Made by a program: the position numbers and the translations under genes | NCBI GenBank assembly: GCA_019508105.1 | Contig: JAEKMB010000264.1 | Span: 1 to 7,630, forward strand | DNA: 7,630 bases | Direction of reading: 5' to 3' | Source of the DNA: Alphaproteobacteria bacterium | GTDB lineage: Bacteria > Pseudomonadota > Alphaproteobacteria > Micropepsales > Micropepsaceae | Shown: one piece after another, positions 1 through 6,640 of the stretch | Numbering within the stretch: position 1 is the first letter of the stretch | How the letters are laid out: every line of letters begins with the position of its first letter | Notes under the pieces: generated by a model | Told to the model about the DNA's origin: nothing | The model's database searches: none | Seen by the model: only the letters and a program-made list of their open reading frames with translations

Positions 1-15
1 AAGTGGTCAGCCTGG

Positions 16-48
16 ATTCATTTCGTAAAAAATAATCTATTTCGAAAG
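16..48 (+). promoter_or_regulatory. AT-rich leader upstream of fumC, possible promoter
   Basis: The DNA just before fumC is strikingly AT-rich compared with the rest of the window. It holds a -10-like TAATCT at 33-38 and two copies of ATTTCG (20-25 and 39-44), the second forming the palindrome TTTCGAAA (40-47). I find no convincing -35 hexamer at the right distance and only a weak purine-rich stretch (GAAAGA, 44-49) as a ribosome binding site. A promoter for the fumC operon is an inference from position and composition only. Confidence 0.25.
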
Positions 49-56
49 ACCCATCC

Positions 57-1448
57 ATGACCAAGACCCGCACCGAAACCGACACTTTCGGCCCCATCGA
101 GGTTGACGACAGCCGCTATTGGGGGGCGCAGGCCCAGCGATCCCTGGGCAATTTCAAGATCGGCTGGGAAAAACAGCCGGCGCCGGTGATCCGGGCGCTG
201 GGCATCGTCAAGCGCGCCGCCGCGGAGACCAACATGGCGCTCAGCGGGCTGGACAAGACCATCGGCGAGACCATCATCAAGGCGGCCCAGGAAGTGATCG
301 ATGGCAAGCTCGATGAGCATTTCCCGCTGGTGGTGTGGCAGACCGGCTCGGGCACCCAGTCCAACATGAACGCCAATGAAGTGATCTCCAACCGCGCCAT
401 TCAGATGCTGGGCGGGGTGATGGGCTCCAAGAAGCCGGTCCATCCCAACGATCACGTCAATATGAGCCAGTCGTCCAACGATACCTATCCCACCGCCATG
501 CATATTGCCTGCGCCGAGGAGATTCAGCACCGGCTGCTCCCCGCCCTCAAGCACCTGCACACCGCCCTGGCCGCCAAGGTCACCGCCTGGAAGGACATCA
601 TCAAGATCGGACGCACCCATACCCAGGACGCCACCCCCATCACCCTGGGCCAGGAATTTTCCGGCTATGCCACGCAAGTCGCCAACGGCATTGCCCGCAT
701 CGAACAGTCCATGCCCAAGCTGATGGAACTGGCCCAGGGCGGCACCGCGGTTGGCACCGGCCTCAACGCCCCCATCGGCTTCGACAAGATGGTGGCCGAG
801 AAGATCGCCAAGATCACCGGCATGGGATTCACCACCGCGCCCAACAAGTTCGAGGCCCTGGCCGCCCATGATGCCATGGTGTTCAGCCATGGCGCCATCA
901 ACACGGTGGCGGCGTCGCTGTTCAAGATCGCCAACGACATCCGCTTGCTGGGGTCGGGCCCGCGCTCGGGCCTTGGGGAACTGGCGCTGCCGGAAAACGA
1001 GCCGGGTTCCTCCATCATGCCGGGCAAGGTCAATCCCACCCAGTGCGAGGCGCTGACCCAGGTCTGCGTGCAGATTTTCGGCAACAACGCGGCCCTGACC
1101 TTTGCCGACAGCCAGGGCCATTTCGAGCTGAATGTCTACAACCCCGTGATGGCTTACAATTTCCTGCAATCGGTCCGCCTGATGGCCGATGCCGCCATCA
1201 GCTTCACCGACAATTGCGTGGTGGGGATCGAGCCGCGCCGCGACAATATCAAGGCGGGGCTGGAAAGATCGCTGATGCTGGTGACGGCGCTGGCGCCCAA
1301 GATCGGCTATGACAATGCCGCCAAGATCGCCAAGACCGCGCACAAGAACGGAACCACGCTGAAAGAAGAAGCGGTAGGCGGCGGTTATGTCACCGAGGCG
1401 GAGTTCAACGCCGTGGTAAAACCGGAAGACATGATCGCGCCGAAATGA
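57..1448 (+). CDS. fumC: Class II fumarate hydratase (fumarase C)
   Basis: This is a cytoplasmic, iron-independent fumarase that interconverts fumarate and L-malate in the TCA cycle. The 463-residue length is the usual one for the family, and the numbering matches E. coli FumC closely. [10 protein letters not shown] lies at 96-105, HPND of the second (B) site at 129-132, GRTHTQ with catalytic His188 at 185-190, and the fumarase/aspartase signature [16 protein letters not shown] at 317-332 with the catalytic serine at 318. The homotetramer active site is assembled from three subunits, and all three conserved regions are present and intact. The start ATG places the conserved FGPIEV segment near residue 11, as expected. 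It is the first gene of a close-packed plus-strand cluster, with the next reading frame 12 bp downstream. Aspartase and argininosuccinate lyase share the superfamily signature, but overall similarity is clearly to FumC. Confidence 0.97.
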   Translation: MTKTRTETDTFGPIEVDDSRYWGAQAQRSLGNFKIGWEKQPAPVIRALGIVKRAAAETNMALSGLDKTIGETIIKAAQEVIDGKLDEHFPLVVWQTGSGTQSNMNANEVISNRAIQMLGGVMGSKKPVHPNDHVNMSQSSNDTYPTAMHIACAEEIQHRLLPALKHLHTALAAKVTAWKDIIKIGRTHTQDATPITLGQEFSGYATQVANGIARIEQSMPKLMELAQGGTAVGTGLNAPIGFDKMVAEKIAKITGMGFTTAPNKFEALAAHDAMVFSHGAINTVAASLFKIANDIRLLGSGPRSGLGELALPENEPGSSIMPGKVNPTQCEALTQVCVQIFGNNAALTFADSQGHFELNVYNPVMAYNFLQSVRLMADAAISFTDNCVVGIEPRRDNIKAGLERSLMLVTALAPKIGYDNAAKIAKTAHKNGTTLKEEAVGGGYVTEAEFNAVVKPEDMIAPK

Positions 1449-1460
1449 TATCAGCGCCGC

Positions 1461-2395
1461 ATGAAGACACCCCTGTTGCTTATAGTGCCGCTGGCTTTGG
1501 CGGCGGTCGCGGTTGCGCGCGCGGATAACGAAGCGGAGGCCACCAATGTCGTGGCGGCGCTGGAGGCCAAGCTGGCCAAAGGCGAAATCAAGCTGGCCTA
1601 TGCGGCGGACGGCCATGGCTATCTGGAAAGCGTGCTGAGGGAACTCAAGGTTTCGCCGGAGTCCCAGGTCCTGCCCTTCACCCGATCCAGCCTGCAGTTC
1701 GACCGCATCAGCCCCAAAACGCCCCGCACCGTCTATTTCAACGACGATGTGGCGGTGGGTGCGGTGTATCCCGGCGGCTTGATCGAAATCCTCGCCAATG
1801 ACCGGCGCGGCGGCATGTTGTTCTACACCATGGACAACAATACGCCCGGTATCTGGGCAATATCACGGCTCCCGATCCGGCCAAGCCCTATGAACTGCCG
1901 GCCGAGGGCGGCCCGACTTTGGCCAGCCTGTCGGACCGTTTCGAACCCGCCCATGCGCTGAAACCGAGCAGCGATATCGTGGCGCTGATGACCCTGGAGC
2001 ATCAGACCGGCTTTACCAACCGCGTCTTTGTGCTGAATAAGCAATATTCCGATGCCGGACTGGACGATCTGGTGGCCTACATGACCTTCGCCAGCGAAGA
2101 GCCGCTGCCCGGCCCGATCAGTGGCAATTCCGGCTTCGCCGCTGGGTTTGCCCGGCGCGGTCCTTTTGATGCCAAGGGCCGCTCCTTGCGCAGCTTCGAT
2201 CTCAGCCGCCATCTGTTCCGCTACCCTCTGAGCTACATGATCTACAGCACCGCCTTCGAGTCGCTGTCGCCGGAGGTGCGCAACAAGCTGTACCGGCGCC
2301 TCTATGATGCGCTGAAAGCCAAGGGCCCAGAGGGGGCGGATGCGACCGCCATCCTGGCTGCGACCAAGCCGGGCCTGCCCGATTACTGGAAATGA
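1461..2395 (+). pseudogene. Cytochrome c-like periplasmic protein, internally deleted and frameshifted
   Basis: Two reading frames together look like one protein. The first opens at ATG 1461 with a good Sec signal peptide (hydrophobic residues 4-19, cleavage after ARA near residue 21) and stays family-like through YFNDDVAVG and FYTMDNN, ending near 1841. The second frame takes over at about 1844, reads ARYLGNITAPDP, then SDIVALMTLEHQ, a GPISGNSGFAAGFARRGP segment, FRYPLSYMIYSTAF and a TKPGLPDYWK end. From memory, proteins of this uncharacterised family carry roughly 80 residues between these blocks, including a CxxCH heme site; neither frame here has any CxxCH. The simplest reading is an out-of-frame internal deletion near 1838-1850. 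The first frame runs only to a stop at 1961, giving 166 residues with a nonsense tail. The 3' frame has a TTG at 1919 that could restart translation, but the product would be headless. The stop overlaps the next gene by ATGA. An assembly error is the main alternative. Confidence 0.72.
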
Positions 2396-3114
2396 GCACC
2401 AACCGCATCATTCCGGCGCCCGGCCATTACATCATCCAGGACAGCCGCACCGGCAAAGTGTCGTACTGGCAGAAGGAATATCACCAGAGCGCCGCCGACG
2501 CCCATGGCGTCTCAACCGCCGACTATATCCACGCCATCTATTTTTTCCTGATGCAGGCCGGCGCGCGCGATGTGCTGATGATCGGCTGCGGCGGCGGCAC
2601 CCTGGCCACCATGCTGGTGCGCAGCAATGTCCAGGTCACGGTGGTGGACCTGCACAGGTTCAGCTTCGATATCGCGCGCAAATATTTCCACCTGCCTGAG
2701 GCGGTGACAGCCCATGTCGCGGACGGCATCGCATATCTGAAAGCCCACCGGCAGCGCCATGACGCCATTGTGCTGGACGCTGTCGGCGAAGGCGGCATGC
2801 CGCAGGCCTTTATGCAGCCGGCTTTCTTCCGCCTCGCCAAATCGCGGCTGAAGCCCCATAACAGCCTGTTCCTGATGAATGTGATCGTGGCTGACGACGA
2901 CGATTCCACCCCCGACGACCTGGTGCGCGCTTTGCGCCGGCAATGGGGCCGGGTGCGCCTGTTGGATACCGATGGCTGGACTGACCGCAATGCCGTGATC
3001 GCGGCTGGCGCCGTCACCAAACTGAAAAAGCCTAAACTGCTGATGCCGCCCAGGCCCGGCAGCGGCAAGCTGGCGCGGGAGTTGGACATCCTCGACTGGC
3101 GAGCCATCCGATGA
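2392..3114 (+). CDS. Spermidine-synthase-like SAM-fold protein
   Basis: The 240-residue product has a Rossmann SAM-binding fold of the spermidine synthase type. After an N-terminal beta segment (about 9-27), motif I is VLMIGCGGGT at 61-70, the acidic ribose-binding residue is Asp86 in VVDLHR, Asp111 lies in HVADGIAYL, and DAIVLDAVGEGG at 124-135 occupies the post-II strand. True aminopropyltransferases normally have a GGGDGG loop and a catalytic D-S-S-D-P type motif at the last site; here the loop lacks the internal Asp and the other motif reads LDAVGEG. Polyamine synthesis is therefore unlikely, and a methyltransferase or other role is possible; the substrate is unknown. The C-terminus is basic (KLKKPK, 210-215). 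The start ATG overlaps the stop of the cytochrome-like gene (ATGA), and its own stop overlaps the next ATG in the same way, so it is probably translated by coupling. Cytoplasmic; no signal peptide. Confidence 0.8.
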   Translation: MSTNRIIPAPGHYIIQDSRTGKVSYWQKEYHQSAADAHGVSTADYIHAIYFFLMQAGARDVLMIGCGGGTLATMLVRSNVQVTVVDLHRFSFDIARKYFHLPEAVTAHVADGIAYLKAHRQRHDAIVLDAVGEGGMPQAFMQPAFFRLAKSRLKPHNSLFLMNVIVADDDDSTPDDLVRALRRQWGRVRLLDTDGWTDRNAVIAAGAVTKLKKPKLLMPPRPGSGKLARELDILDWRAIR

Positions 3115-3314
3115 GCCTGAAGAAGCGCTCCTTCTCCCTCTCCGGACATCGTACCAGCGTTGCGCTGGAAGCAGAGTTCTGGGCGGTGATCGACAGGTGC
3201 GCGGCCCGCGACAACATCAGCCTGGCGGCGCTGGTTGCACAAATTGACGCCACACGCGGCGAACAGCCGCTGGCCAGTGCCCTCAGGCTTTACGCCCTCG
3301 CCGCCAGGCAATAG
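3111..3314 (+). CDS. Small ribbon-helix-helix domain protein
   Basis: The 67-residue product reads as a single ribbon-helix-helix domain of the kind common in Alphaproteobacteria (the RHH_4 type). The segment KRSFSLSGHRTSVALE (5-20) would form the ribbon strand and lead-in, followed by EFWAVIDRCAARDNISLAALVAQIDATRG (22-50) as two helices with a turn at Asn35, then SALRLYALAARQ as a short tail. The pattern GHRTSVALExEFW is characteristic of this group. Such domains usually dimerise and bind DNA, but I know of no defined target for this family, and a regulatory role is inference. It begins inside the stop of the previous gene (ATGA overlap) and ends 9 bp before the GST gene. In many alphaproteobacteria, as I recall, this protein sits beside fumC and a DUF4169 protein, as it does here. 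Confidence 0.82.
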   Translation: MSLKKRSFSLSGHRTSVALEAEFWAVIDRCAARDNISLAALVAQIDATRGEQPLASALRLYALAARQ

Positions 3315-3325
3315 CCTCAGGCTAT
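3311..3325. promoter_or_regulatory. Perfect palindrome across RHH stop and GST start
   Basis: ATAGCCT-C-AGGCTAT is an inverted repeat with 7-bp arms around one central base. It covers the TAG stop of the RHH gene (3312-3314) and the first two bases of the GST start codon (3324-3325), replacing any recognisable Shine-Dalgarno sequence. As RNA it could fold into a 6-bp stem with a TCA loop that would hide the start codon; as DNA it could be a dimeric protein site. Both roles are inference, and chance occurrence is possible. Confidence 0.35.
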
Positions 3326-3923
3326 GCTCACACTCTATCACCATCCCCGCACCCGCTCCTCGCGCTTCATCTTTCTGCTGGAAGAGCTGGGCGCGCCCTA
3401 TGACATCCACCGCATCGCCAATATCCGGCGGCCGGACGGCACCGGCGGGGTGGACCCGGAAAATCCCCATCCCCATGGCAAGTCGCCGGCGCTGAAGGAC
3501 GGCGACACGCTGGTGTTCGAATCCAGCGCCATCGCGCTCTATCTCACCGACAAGTTCACCCAGAACGGTATCGGGCCGGTGGTGGGCGATCCCAAGCGCG
3601 GCAGTTACGTCTCATGGCTTGCTTATTATGCCGGGGTGATGGAGCCGGCCTGGATGAGCGCCTATATGAAATGGGAAATCCCGCGCGGCACCGCCGGCTG
3701 GGTCAAGACTGACGAGGTGATGAGCTTCGTCAACACGACCTTGGAGAAGGGTCCCTATATCCTGGGCGACAGGTTCAGCGCCGTGGACATATTGGTCGCC
3801 ACAACCTTCAAGATGTTCATGGGCTCGCCGCTGCTGGAAAAGACCAATTTGCTGGACGGCTATGTCAATCGCGTGCTGGCCCGCCCGGCTTATGCCCGCG
3901 CCACGGCCCGCGAAAATGGCTGA
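3324..3923 (+). CDS. Glutathione S-transferase
   Basis: This is a cytosolic glutathione S-transferase of 199 residues, close to the usual bacterial length of 200-220. The N-terminal thioredoxin-like domain (1-78) starts LTLYHHPRTRSSRFIFLLEELG, where Ser12 or Ser13 is at the position of the catalytic residue that activates glutathione. Pro55 in SPAL is the conserved cis-proline, and ESSAI at 66-70 binds the gamma-glutamyl group of glutathione. The helical C-terminal domain contains GPYILGDRFSAVDILVATTF (about 143-162), the N-capping box and hydrophobic staple typical of the family, followed by RVLARPAYARA near the end. The family conjugates glutathione to electrophiles or acts as a peroxidase or thiol reductase; the actual substrate cannot be read from sequence. 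It starts 9 bp after the RHH gene, and its last codons overlap the start of the DUF4169 gene by 8 bp, so all three are probably co-transcribed. Confidence 0.92.
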   Translation: MLTLYHHPRTRSSRFIFLLEELGAPYDIHRIANIRRPDGTGGVDPENPHPHGKSPALKDGDTLVFESSAIALYLTDKFTQNGIGPVVGDPKRGSYVSWLAYYAGVMEPAWMSAYMKWEIPRGTAGWVKTDEVMSFVNTTLEKGPYILGDRFSAVDILVATTFKMFMGSPLLEKTNLLDGYVNRVLARPAYARATARENG

Positions 3924-4140
3924 GATCGTCAACCTGAACCGTGCCCGCAAGGCGCGGGCAAAGGCGGACAAGACCAAGACCGCCGAGGCCAACCGCGTCC
4001 TGCACGGCACGCCCAAGGCCGTTCGGAACCTCGCCCAGGCGCGCAAGGACAAGGCGGAAAAGGGCCTTGCCGGGCACAAGCTGGAAAATGGCAGGAGCGT
4101 CGGCGATAGCCGGAGCGACCAAAAACAAGACGATAATTAG
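3916..4140 (+). CDS. DUF4169 family small basic protein
   Basis: The 74-residue product starts MAEIVNLNRARKARAKADK and continues with TAEANRVLHGTPKAVRNLAQARKDKAEKGLAGHKLE, the layout I recall for the alphaproteobacterial DUF4169 family: an N-terminal strand-like MAEIVNL followed by a long, highly charged Lys/Arg/Ala helix and a conserved GHKLE-type end. No function is known for the family. The composition suggests a helical, perhaps nucleic-acid- or ribosome-associated protein, but that is a guess. The ATG at 3916 was chosen over an upstream in-frame ATG at 3862 because the family begins at MAEIVNL; this start lies inside the end of the GST gene (8-bp overlap). The last 17 or so residues (GRSVGDSRSDQKQDDN) form a polar tail not typical of the family as I know it. 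It is the last gene of the fumC cluster. Confidence 0.82.
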   Translation: MAEIVNLNRARKARAKADKTKTAEANRVLHGTPKAVRNLAQARKDKAEKGLAGHKLENGRSVGDSRSDQKQDDN

Positions 4141-4142
4141 AT

Positions 4143-4156
4143 GGGCTTTCCAGCCC
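4143..4156 (+). terminator. Short hairpin after the fumC cluster
   Basis: GGGCT-TTCC-AGCCC forms a 5-bp GC-rich stem with a four-base loop two bases after the DUF4169 stop codon. It is followed by CCGCGTTCT, not a clear T-run, so it is at best a weak or attenuating terminator separating the fumC cluster from the uvrD promoter. Confidence 0.3.
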
Positions 4157-4160
4157 CCGC

Positions 4161-4175
4161 GTTCTAATATCGTTC
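4161..4175 (+). promoter_or_regulatory. LexA-binding SOS box of the alphaproteobacterial type
   Basis: GTTC-TAATATC-GTTC matches exactly the direct-repeat operator GTTC-N7-GTTC bound by LexA in Alphaproteobacteria. It ends 28 bases before the uvrD ATG, in the only gap between the upstream cluster and uvrD. The spacer contains TAATAT (4165-4170), a good -10 hexamer, so bound LexA would cover the polymerase site; the matching -35 region (about 4142-4147) is poor. The placement before a DNA repair helicase makes chance occurrence unlikely. DNA damage should induce uvrD through this site; that is inference from family knowledge. Confidence 0.8.
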
Positions 4176-4203
4176 TCATGTCCCCAGACACAAATTGCTG
4201 CCC

Positions 4204-6531
4204 ATGAGCGGGTACGGCGACCGCTATTCCGACCCCCTGGATTCCGCTTTCAGCGAAGAGACCCAGAGCGCGCCGATTCCACGCGAGCCGCCTTACTTTG
4301 CCGGCCTGAACAAGGAGCAGCGCGAAGCCGTCGAGGCCGTGGATGGTCCCGTGCTGGTGCTGGCCGGCGCCGGCACCGGCAAGACCCGCGTTTTGACCAC
4401 CCGCCTCGCCCATATCCTGGCCACCCGCCGCGCCTGGCCGGGCCAGATCCTCTGCGTCACCTTCACCAACAAGGCGGCGCGCGAGATGAAGGAGCGCATC
4501 GGCGCCCTGATCGGGGGCGTGGTCGAAGGCATGCAATGGCTGGGCACCTTCCACTCGATCGGCGCCAAGATGCTGCGCCGCCATGCCGAGCTGGCCGGGC
4601 TGAAAAGCAATTTCACCATCCTGGACACTGACGACCAACTGCGCCTGATGAAGCAGTTGATCGAGGCCGAAGGTGTGGATGAGAAACGCTGGCCGGCCCG
4701 CACCCTGGCCAGCATGATCGACAGTTGGAAGAATCGCGGCCTGCGTCCCGCCGATGTCTCCGAAGGTGAGGCCCAGGGCTATGCCTTCGGCAAGGGCAAG
4801 ACGCTCTATCACCAGTATCAGGAGCGGCTGAAGGCGCTGAACGCCGCCGACTTCGGTGACCTGCTGCTGGAGACGTTGCACATCCTCAAGACCAATCCCG
4901 ACATATTGGCCGATTACCGCGACCGCTTCCGCTACATGCTGGTGGACGAATATCAGGACACCAATGTGGTCCAGTATCTGTGGCTGAATTTGCTGGCCAA
5001 AGGATCGGGCAATGTCTGTGTGGTGGGCGATGACGACCAGTCCATCTATGGCTGGCGCGGCGCCGAAGTGGAAAACATATTGCGCTTCGAGCGCGATTTT
5101 CCCGGCGCCAAGGTCATCAGGCTGGAACGCAATTATCGCAGCACGCCCGCCATTCTGGGCGCTGCTTCCGGCCTGATCGCCGCCAACAAGGGACGGCTGG
5201 GAAAGACCTTGTGGACCGAAGGCGAAGTCGGCGAGAAAATCCGCGTCGCCGGGGTGTGGGATGCCGAGGAGGAAGCCCGCAATGTCGCGGCCGATGCCGA
5301 GGATCTGCATCGCCAGGGCAACCTGTTCTCCCAGATGGCGGTGCTGGTGCGCGCCTCGTTCCAGATGCGCGAGTTTGAAGACCGCTTTATCAGCCTGGGC
5401 CTGCCCTATCGCGTGATCGGCGGCCCGCGCTTTTATGAGCGCCAGGAAATTCGCGATGCCATGGCCTATTTGCGCCTGATCGCCCAGGGCGATGACGACC
5501 TGGCGTTTGAGCGCATCGTCAACAAGCCCAAGCGCGGCATCGGCGATGCCTCCGTCGCCAGCCTGCATGCTTACGCCCGCGCCCGCCAACTGCCGCTGCT
5601 GGCGGCGGCGCGCGAGATTGCCGACAGTGACGAGCTGCCGCCCAAGGCGCGCAAGGCCTTGAGCGAACTGGCCGCCAATTTCGCGCGCTGGACGGAAACC
5701 GCGCGCGTTTTGCCCCATACCGAGCTGGCCGAGATGGTGCTGGACGAAAGCGGCTATACCGACATGCTCAAGGCCGACAAGTCGGCGGAAGCGCCGGGCC
5801 GGCTGGACAACCTCAAGGAATTTGTCCGCTCGATGGAGGGCTTTGAATCCCTCGCCGCCTTCCTGGAGCATGTCAGCCTCGTGATGGAAATCGCCCAGGA
5901 TGAATCCGGCGACCGCATCAATCTGATGACCCTGCATGCCGCCAAGGGGCTGGAATTCGACACGGTCTTCCTGCCCGGCTGGGAGGAAGGCCTGTTCCCG
6001 TCCCAGCGCACCATGGATGAAAATGGATTGGCGGGTTTGGAAGAAGAACGCCGCCTGGCCTATGTCGGATTGACGCGGGCGCGGCAACGCATCCGCATCA
6101 GCTTTGCCGCCAACCGCCGGGTGCATGGCAGTTGGCAAAGCGCCCTGCCGTCGCGCTTCATCAAGGAAATCCCCGAGGATCATGTCGAGGCCACGGTGGA
6201 TGAAGGCTTCTACGGCGGCTATACCGGCTTTCGCGACAACCAGAACGCCGCGGATTTCGGCAGCACCTATGATTCACCGGGCTGGAAGCGCGCCCAGGCC
6301 AACCGTGCGGCGCAAGGCGCCATGCGCACCCGCCCGCCCCTGATCGAGGCCCAGGCCTGGAGCGTGCAGACCTCCGACCCCGGCGCCTCGCAATATGCCC
6401 GTGACGACCGGGTGTTCCACCAGAAGTTCGGCTATGGCCGGGTACGCTATGTCGAAGGCAACAAGCTGACGGTGGAGTTCGACAAGGCCGGCGAAAAGCG
6501 GGTGATTGACCAGTTTGTGAGCAGGGCGTAA
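4204..6531 (+). CDS. uvrD: ATP-dependent DNA helicase UvrD/PcrA (superfamily 1)
   Basis: This 3'-5' helicase displaces the excised strand in nucleotide excision repair, acts in mismatch repair and strips RecA filaments. The 775-residue protein has all superfamily 1A motifs: LNKEQREAV Q-motif at about 35-43, Walker A AGAGTGKT at 54-61, VTFTNKAAREM (motif Ia), GTFHSIG near 114, Walker B VDEYQD at 247-252, DDDQSIYGWRGA (motif III) at 276-287, ERNYRS (IV) at 308-313, LMTLHAAKGLEF (V) at 574-585 and VGLTRAR (VI) at 621-627. The C-terminus (about 737-775, VFHQKFGYGRVRYVEGNKLTVEF) is the Tudor-like domain that in PcrA/UvrD contacts RNA polymerase and partners. An N-terminal extension of about 25 residues precedes the usual start of the fold. 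ATG 4204 was preferred to an in-frame TTG at 4195; neither has a clear Shine-Dalgarno sequence. The LexA box just upstream suggests SOS induction. Rep helicase is the main alternative, but the Tudor-like tail favours UvrD. Confidence 0.95.
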   Translation: MSGYGDRYSDPLDSAFSEETQSAPIPREPPYFAGLNKEQREAVEAVDGPVLVLAGAGTGKTRVLTTRLAHILATRRAWPGQILCVTFTNKAAREMKERIGALIGGVVEGMQWLGTFHSIGAKMLRRHAELAGLKSNFTILDTDDQLRLMKQLIEAEGVDEKRWPARTLASMIDSWKNRGLRPADVSEGEAQGYAFGKGKTLYHQYQERLKALNAADFGDLLLETLHILKTNPDILADYRDRFRYMLVDEYQDTNVVQYLWLNLLAKGSGNVCVVGDDDQSIYGWRGAEVENILRFERDFPGAKVIRLERNYRSTPAILGAASGLIAANKGRLGKTLWTEGEVGEKIRVAGVWDAEEEARNVAADAEDLHRQGNLFSQMAVLVRASFQMREFEDRFISLGLPYRVIGGPRFYERQEIRDAMAYLRLIAQGDDDLAFERIVNKPKRGIGDASVASLHAYARARQLPLLAAAREIADSDELPPKARKALSELAANFARWTETARVLPHTELAEMVLDESGYTDMLKADKSAEAPGRLDNLKEFVRSMEGFESLAAFLEHVSLVMEIAQDESGDRINLMTLHAAKGLEFDTVFLPGWEEGLFPSQRTMDENGLAGLEEERRLAYVGLTRARQRIRISFAANRRVHGSWQSALPSRFIKEIPEDHVEATVDEGFYGGYTGFRDNQNAADFGSTYDSPGWKRAQANRAAQGAMRTRPPLIEAQAWSVQTSDPGASQYARDDRVFHQKFGYGRVRYVEGNKLTVEFDKAGEKRVIDQFVSRA

Positions 6532-6539
6532 CCCGCAAA

Positions 6540-6621
6540 TTGTCATTCCCGCGCAAGCGGGAATCCAACTTTTTCCAAACGCGCTGCTGAAGTTGGATGC
6601 CCGCTTTCGCGGGCATGACAA
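6540..6621. repeat. REP/MITE-like inverted repeat made of two hairpins
   Basis: Two 31-base arms (6540-6570 and 6591-6621) are inverted copies of each other with 28 matches, separated by a 20-base unrelated spacer. Each arm holds its own perfect 8-bp hairpin: ATTCCCGC-GCAA-GCGGGAAT at 6546-6565 and ATGCCCGC-TTTC-GCGGGCAT at 6597-6616. The core CCCGCG-AAGCGGG followed by ATCCA is a dispersed intergenic repeat seen across many Proteobacteria. It lies between two convergent genes and begins 8 bases after the uvrD stop, so it may also end uvrD transcription or protect its 3' end; no T-run follows. No target-site duplication is evident. Confidence 0.82.
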
Positions 6622-6623
6622 AC

Positions 6624-6640
6624 AGGCTTGGAATAAGCCT
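6624..6640 (-). terminator. Candidate intrinsic terminator of the cupin gene
   Basis: AGGCTT-GGAAT-AAGCCT is a perfect 6-bp inverted repeat with a five-base loop, abutting the cupin stop codon (TAA, complement of 6641-6643). Read on the minus strand the stem is followed by GTTTGTC, a short T-rich stretch. It is separate from the neighbouring dispersed repeat, whose outer end starts three bases away. The stem is moderate and the T-run short, so the terminator call is tentative. Confidence 0.45.

Noticed and set aside
18..1616. 532-codon open frame on the minus strand opposite fumC
   Set aside because: It is antisense to an unmistakable fumarase; its His/Arg/Gly-rich low-complexity composition is typical of a shadow frame in GC-rich DNA, and no domain is recognisable.
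1836..1850. Programmed ribosomal frameshift joining the two cytochrome-like frames
   Set aside because: No slippery heptamer or downstream structure is evident, and a frameshift alone would not explain the apparently missing block with the heme motif.
1919..2395. Separate gene starting at TTG 1919
   Set aside because: The frame is already family-like upstream from about 1844 (ARYLGNITAPDP), so it is the 3' part of the broken cytochrome-like gene rather than a gene of its own.
3862..3915. N-terminal extension of the DUF4169 protein from the upstream ATG at 3862
   Set aside because: The added residues (MSIACWPARLMPAPRPAK) are just the GST gene read in another frame, and family members begin at MAEIVNL.
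3865..6183. 772-codon open frame on the minus strand opposite uvrD
   Set aside because: It runs antisense through DUF4169 and most of the helicase, whose motifs are all intact on the plus strand. Its translation has shadow-frame composition and no family resemblance.
6274..6621. Minus-strand open frame starting in the intergenic repeat (MSCPRKRASN... WIPACAGMT)
   Set aside because: These peptide strings are the well-known spurious translations of the CCCGCG-AAGCGGG dispersed repeat; the rest is antisense to the uvrD C-terminus. The same applies to the other frame at 6161-6616.
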